From Ashinkailepas kermadecensis (Eukaryota; Arthropoda; Thecostraca; Neolepadidae): a DNA stretch of 64,000 bases. This document shows positions 59,786-64,000 of this stretch, one piece after another. Position 1 is the stretch's first letter. Each line of letters begins with the position of its first letter. A program made the position numbers and the translations under genes. The DNA lies in assembly GCA_034440615.1 (NCBI GenBank), contig JAOTOM010005155.1:1072501-1136500 (forward strand). Reading direction: 5' to 3'. A model generated the notes under the pieces. The model was given only the letters and a program-made list of their open reading frames with translations, was not told the DNA's origin and searched no databases.

Positions 59786-60503
59786 GGCCGCTGTGACCGC
59801 CAGCGGTGCAGGTCAATAGATGACGTCATCAGTCCCTGAAAAAGGAGCTGTGATACTTTGAGCAGATGGTGGAACGTATTGGCTGGACGTGACTGGGCTG
59901 CCGCACCTGCGGATGCTGAATCATGCCTTGGGAAAGCTGACTCACAACAGGCAGGCGGTGGAAGCGTTTGAATTATGCACAACACTTCCAAGTGTATCCG
60001 TGTAGCCGAACCTATCCAATCACGATGTCTTTAGAATTGGATACATGAATATTGCAAGAACAAAAGCAGCACAGAATTCACCTGAGGAAAAATGGCAGGA
60101 TGCCTCAAGACGACGGGAAGACTGTATGCAGTGGCAGATCGACCCACGCACGTCTAACTATGACCTGTGCGGTGCGTGTATGCCTTGTATGTATAATATA
60201 TCGTGCTTCCTAAACGTTTGAGCGAGCTTAAGATGACAAAGTACTCATCTATTGACTATACGCCCATCGATGGCCGATAACGTAACAAAGCATCGTCCCT
60301 GAACTGATCCGGTTATCTGGGTGAAGTCCTATTTTGGAATGTATATACTACTTTGCTGAATATTCATATTTTCACTTGTCTGGAGTAAAAACAAAATGGC
60401 CGCTTACTTCGAATTCAGAATCAATATTACTCACAGATGTCCTTGGATATTACAAGGTGGTACTGGCCAAATTTTATATTAATATCTATTATTTATATTA
60501 AAT

Positions 60504-60504
<1 letters not shown>
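59786..60504. other. No gene recognised
   Basis: Ordinary AT-moderate sequence, nothing supported. Confidence 0.45.

Positions 60505-60539
<35 letters not shown>
60505..60539. repeat. (AT)n microsatellite
   Basis: About 17 AT units. Confidence 0.95.
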
Positions 60540-60540
<1 letters not shown>

Positions 60541-60609
60541 ATAAACCCAAAAAGTCCACGTCTTCATACGAGCCACACTATCTATCACGCTATATAGGCA
60601 AAGGTATGG

Positions 60610-60767
60610 TTGGTTATTGGTTTTACGACACGTCGATTGTTGAGTCATATAGCGTCGCCAATCTCTCACGCCGATTGGTCGCGGGCGAAGAGTAACGACA
60701 GGTAAGACTCGAACCCACAATCTTTCGATTGTGAGACGAGCATCTTACCCCTAGACCACTCGTCCCC
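60610..60767 (-). mobile_element. SINE family B, full copy (158 bp) with 14-bp target duplication
   Basis: Same length (158 bp) and over 90% identical by eye to the copy at 14,661. Head GGGGACGAGTGGTCTAGGGG, box B GGGTTCGAGTC, tail CCAATAACCAA. Flanked by AGGCAAAGGTATGG (60,596-60,609) and AGGCAAAGCTATGG (60,768-60,781), a target duplication with one mismatch. Confidence 0.95.
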
Positions 60768-60850
60768 AGGCAAAGCTATGGATATTCATAGTATAAATAA
60801 TGGATATTAATATATAATTTAATTGCGGATATTATGCGAATGGACATTAA

Positions 60851-60968
60851 GAAATACAATTGCATGATAGGTAAGAAAATCAATATTACATATTCGTATA
60901 TATATACATATATATATATATGCGAATATATAATATCGATTTTCTTACCTATCACGTAGTTATATTTC
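60851..60968. repeat. Foldback sequence with AT core
   Basis: GATAGGTAAGAAAATC at 60,866 and its reverse complement ending at 60,953 form 39-bp arms with three mismatches around a (TA)-rich centre. Weaker complementarity extends about 14 bp further on both sides. Confidence 0.9.
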
Positions 60969-61380
60969 AGAGCATGTATCACGAGTAGCATGTCCACACA
61001 GTGACCCTATGCGACCTCATTTGACCTAGACGCCATTTAGCCACCCTCCTCCCCTCGGTCAGTGGCGGCAGATTGGAGGCATGGGGAAGTTGACCCACTT
61101 TCAAAAGGAAGGGTCGTGTAAGACTACCTTTTCCCATGCATTTCTCTGTTGACCTATTAGCTAGGCAGGTGATCACGCGAACATCCGCTCACGTAATTTT
61201 CATGACGACACTGCGTTTTTGTCCGCATCTCAAACTCCAAATCAACCCGCGATATAGGAGCATCTTGAATTACCTGTCAGCAAATATGAACCCAAGTAGA
61301 ACAAACATTGGATACGGCACCGACATGCTGGCAAATATTATAGCATTAGCTAGCGACAATAAACCATGTCACTATGACAA

Positions 61381-61440
61381 AGTGTCACATTTATTGTCAC
61401 ATATCACATTTATTGTCACGTGTGACAATAAATGTCACAT
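61381..61440. repeat. TTTATTGTCAC direct and inverted repeat
   Basis: CACATTTATTGTCAC occurs twice in direct orientation (61,386 and 61,405). The second forms a perfect 14-bp stem with GTGACAATAAATGT (61,422-61,435) around a GT centre. Confidence 0.9.
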
Positions 61441-63499
61441 GTCTTCCTTAGACTTAGTTAGGGTAAAACAAGATTATAAAATATATATGCATCAGAACAG
61501 GGGCACAGGAATTGTTCCAACGTTGAGGAGAGAGAAGGGTCATTTTGAGGTAGATTCTTTTTATGCAATGCTCATGGGGTCAATACTAACCCGCCCCAGG
61601 TTCGGGGCGCTGCCCCTTGTGTCATCCCCCCCCCCCCCCCCGGTTCCTACGCCCATGCGTGAGTGCCTTGCATAATGTTACACCGGCGACGAAACGGAGG
61701 CAAATAACGCAACCAACTCTCTATTTCCTTCTTCAAAGAACCACGATATACTTCACCAGCATGGAAATCACGTGCATGCATACCATACTTGCCTAGCAGG
61801 GGTTAAAGGTCGTGTATAGTTGGAGGGACACTTGCTCGAACAACTTGCAGATCCCGGTCCACAAACATGAGCATTTCTCCATCAAACTTGGACCAATGAT
61901 AATGATGAAAGTACTTTGGAGATAATTATGCCTAATTACTGCTATACGTGGTTCAAAATCACAAGCATATCATCTCCTGGCTCGAACGGAGCTGTTTCAT
62001 TCGGGAAAACAGACATAGGGAGCGCATGTTCTCCTTGCAGAATTAAATGACTTGACCAGTGGCGTCGCCACGAAATTCTTTCAGGAAGGGCAATGTTGGA
62101 AGGGGGCCTCCTGCTCCCCGAAAGGGGGCCTCCTATTGTTTTTTTAGGCTCTTGGTATAGTTCAAGAATGGCAAACATTATTTCATATTGATGTCTTGTT
62201 TGTTCTTGGCATGGTGCATCATTTACGCAAAACGCAATAGCAATAATCTTCTTTTTTTTCGCTGCGAACTGAGCCATGCCAGGGTACAAATAAGTAAATG
62301 TGGATAATTACCTAAGCGCCAAAACAAACCAAGGTCTTAATGATTTCTCGACCAGAAGAATCTTCCCGCTGGCCTATAGATTCCAGCGAGCTGGCGGGTC
62401 TGGTGCTGAACATATCTTAAGGATATCTCCCATTGATCAACCCACTTCTATGTCCACCAAGTCTAAATGAATATAGCTAGATTCATCACTACTGCTAATC
62501 ATTCCCACCAGCTTGATGTCATAAGCAAGCTTAAACGACATTTATCAGTCCTAGGACGACAATTTCGCGAAGGTGACAACGAGAAGTGGATTGAATTGGT
62601 TTTCTTATCGCCGTCTTAGGGATTTATTTATTTGTATAGCATATGATGCTGGCTGCAAGGCACCTGGCACACAAGCTAATATAATAAATCCTCAGCGAAT
62701 AAATTCACGACAAGAACAAGCATTGAACAACAGTGCATAATGACAATGCAACAATGCAACAGCGGCAATGCATAAATAGTGCAAAACCTTCAAATTCCCC
62801 GCCGTCACGCCCATGGTTTTGTTTTGCGCTCACCGTTTTGTAAATGACGTCGTTGAGAAGGTATTGAAGCTGGGAAGCTCTAATCATGCAGGCTGTTATC
62901 ACAGAAGACAAGTTTGTAGGAAGAAAATGCATTTCAAAACATCATTCCTCCCAATTTGTATGGGGCATCGGTGTTGTTTTGTATGCTTGTGAGGGGGAAT
63001 TTGCCGCTCAATGTTGGCTTTGTCCCATGTTTCTGAAATTTATTGGGAGACCAGTGGCGCACCTATATTTGCGTCAAGGGGAGGAGGAAACGTATATGGA
63101 GGTGGTCCACCTACCCAATTAAAAAAGTCCTCGGATTTCGACCACTATTTTGTCAAAGGGACCTTTTTAAATAAAATAATTAGTGATCAACTGAATTGTC
63201 CTATGGAGAGGCCTAATCTACCACTATGGTTTCTGATTCGTCGGACTTCAACCCTAACTCCCCCAACCTGTTAGAATGTTTTCTTTTGGTATCTCTTGAT
63301 AAGTCACCTCACACTGCTGAAATTACATCTATACAAATCACTTTAAAATGTAAAATTTCCCAATTTCACACATTCCAGTTCATAGCGCCCGGTCGCCACG
63401 ACGCCAACGTTCGTGCACATGCACACCCATCTTGCGCATTCAGCGCATTCGCCACACTTCGTGCGATGCTACGGTTTCTGCTAGGCCTCATACGTTTTG
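61441..63499. other. No gene recognised
   Basis: C-run at about 61,626. The 179-codon plus frame 61,136-61,675 spans the hairpin and the C-run and lacks motifs. The 111-codon frame at 63,226-63,561 is likewise unsupported. Confidence 0.4.
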
Positions 63500-64000
63500 T
63501 TAATTGCTGCCACATTTTTGTTAGGAGCCCAACACAATTTCGACGCCCCTGCTCGTTTTAGGGTTTTGTTACTTTGTTGTGCACCGATAATTTTTTTTAG
63601 GTGTCGGGGCGCTTTCAAATATCCCGATGTGTTTACTTAGTGCCCGGTCTTTTGTTCGTTTTGGGACCATGCTGCTTTTTGCGTCCCCAGACTCTTTTGC
63701 AGGCCCTTGTGCGGTCGCATGGCCCCTGTGTGCCTTGAGAGCTTCCGGTTTATTTTTTAGAGCTCCCGGTATCTATATTTAAGGTTGTAACGCATGTTTT
63801 AAGGCTCTGTCTCTTTTTGCGAGACTGTGTGCTTTGGAGGGCCAGTTGCACTTTCGGCCCCTGTTGTGCTCTTAGGGTCCTGCTGTGTATATTTGGGGCT
63901 TCTGACGCACATTTGTGGGGCCCCAGTACAATTTTGGGGCTTCGGTGCGATTTGTCTGGGTCCCAGTGCGACTTATCGCGCCCAGGCGCGTGGTTCCGGG
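63500..64000. repeat. Ancient tandem array, about 22-24-bp unit, running off the window
   Basis: Repeated GGGGCCCCAGTACAATTTT, GGGGCTTCGGTGCGATTTGT and GGGTCCCAGTGCGACTTAT words at the right edge. Leftwards the same pattern (GGCCC...GTGC..TTTT) becomes progressively blurred to about 63,500. Confidence 0.7.

Overview
This is animal nuclear DNA rather than prokaryotic or viral sequence. It holds an LDL-receptor class A (LDLa) secreted-type gene with a signal peptide and an AATAAA site, CR1-type LINEs, tRNA-headed SINEs with target-site duplications, a TTAA-flanked inverted-repeat element, long AT and GT microsatellites and many minisatellites. A short degenerate (TTAGG)n tract near 40.4 kb and a decayed protein that I recall from arthropod genomes suggest an arthropod, possibly a crustacean. 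This placement is inference.

Layout. 0-5.6 kb: four minisatellites (units 19/20, 76, 45 and 20+16 bp). 6.0-8.6 kb: a decayed transposon-like gene between short inverted ends. 9-14 kb: small GC-rich repeats and a 34-bp array. 14.66 kb: a young SINE with a perfect 15-bp target duplication. 15.25-17.73 kb: the only convincing host gene, an apparently intronless LDLa-repeat protein with a cluster of frame-breaking deletions near its 3' end. 20.2-26.6 kb: SINEs, a 1-kb composite repeat present in two inverted copies, microsatellites and an antisense LINE fragment. 27.8-33.0 kb: a near-full-length CR1-like LINE (ORF1 with an esterase-like domain, ORF2 endonuclease plus reverse transcriptase), followed tail to tail by a truncated relative. 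34-43.6 kb: minisatellites, a 106-bp inverted repeat, the TTAGG tract and a 36-bp array of about 54 copies. 45-51.8 kb: a perfect terminator-shaped hairpin, 32-bp and roughly 30-bp arrays and a 70-bp array with a decay gradient. 53-64 kb: short arrays, a third SINE family, the TTAA element in an AGGTCA-rich stretch, foldbacks, and an ancient tandem array running off the end.

No operons or gene pathways are visible. Most long open frames are by-products of tandem repeats whose units contain no stop in some frames. The most unusual points are a CTGACGG-GTGTG-like core shared by four otherwise different minisatellites, repeated 3'-terminal modules in the LINE 3' UTRs, a homopolymer-only block exactly at the LINE ORF1/ORF2 junction, and SINEs with different tRNA heads that share a central segment. 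I found no defence system, CRISPR array or other clearly new coding system. Repeat boundaries and copy counts are read by eye and are approximate.
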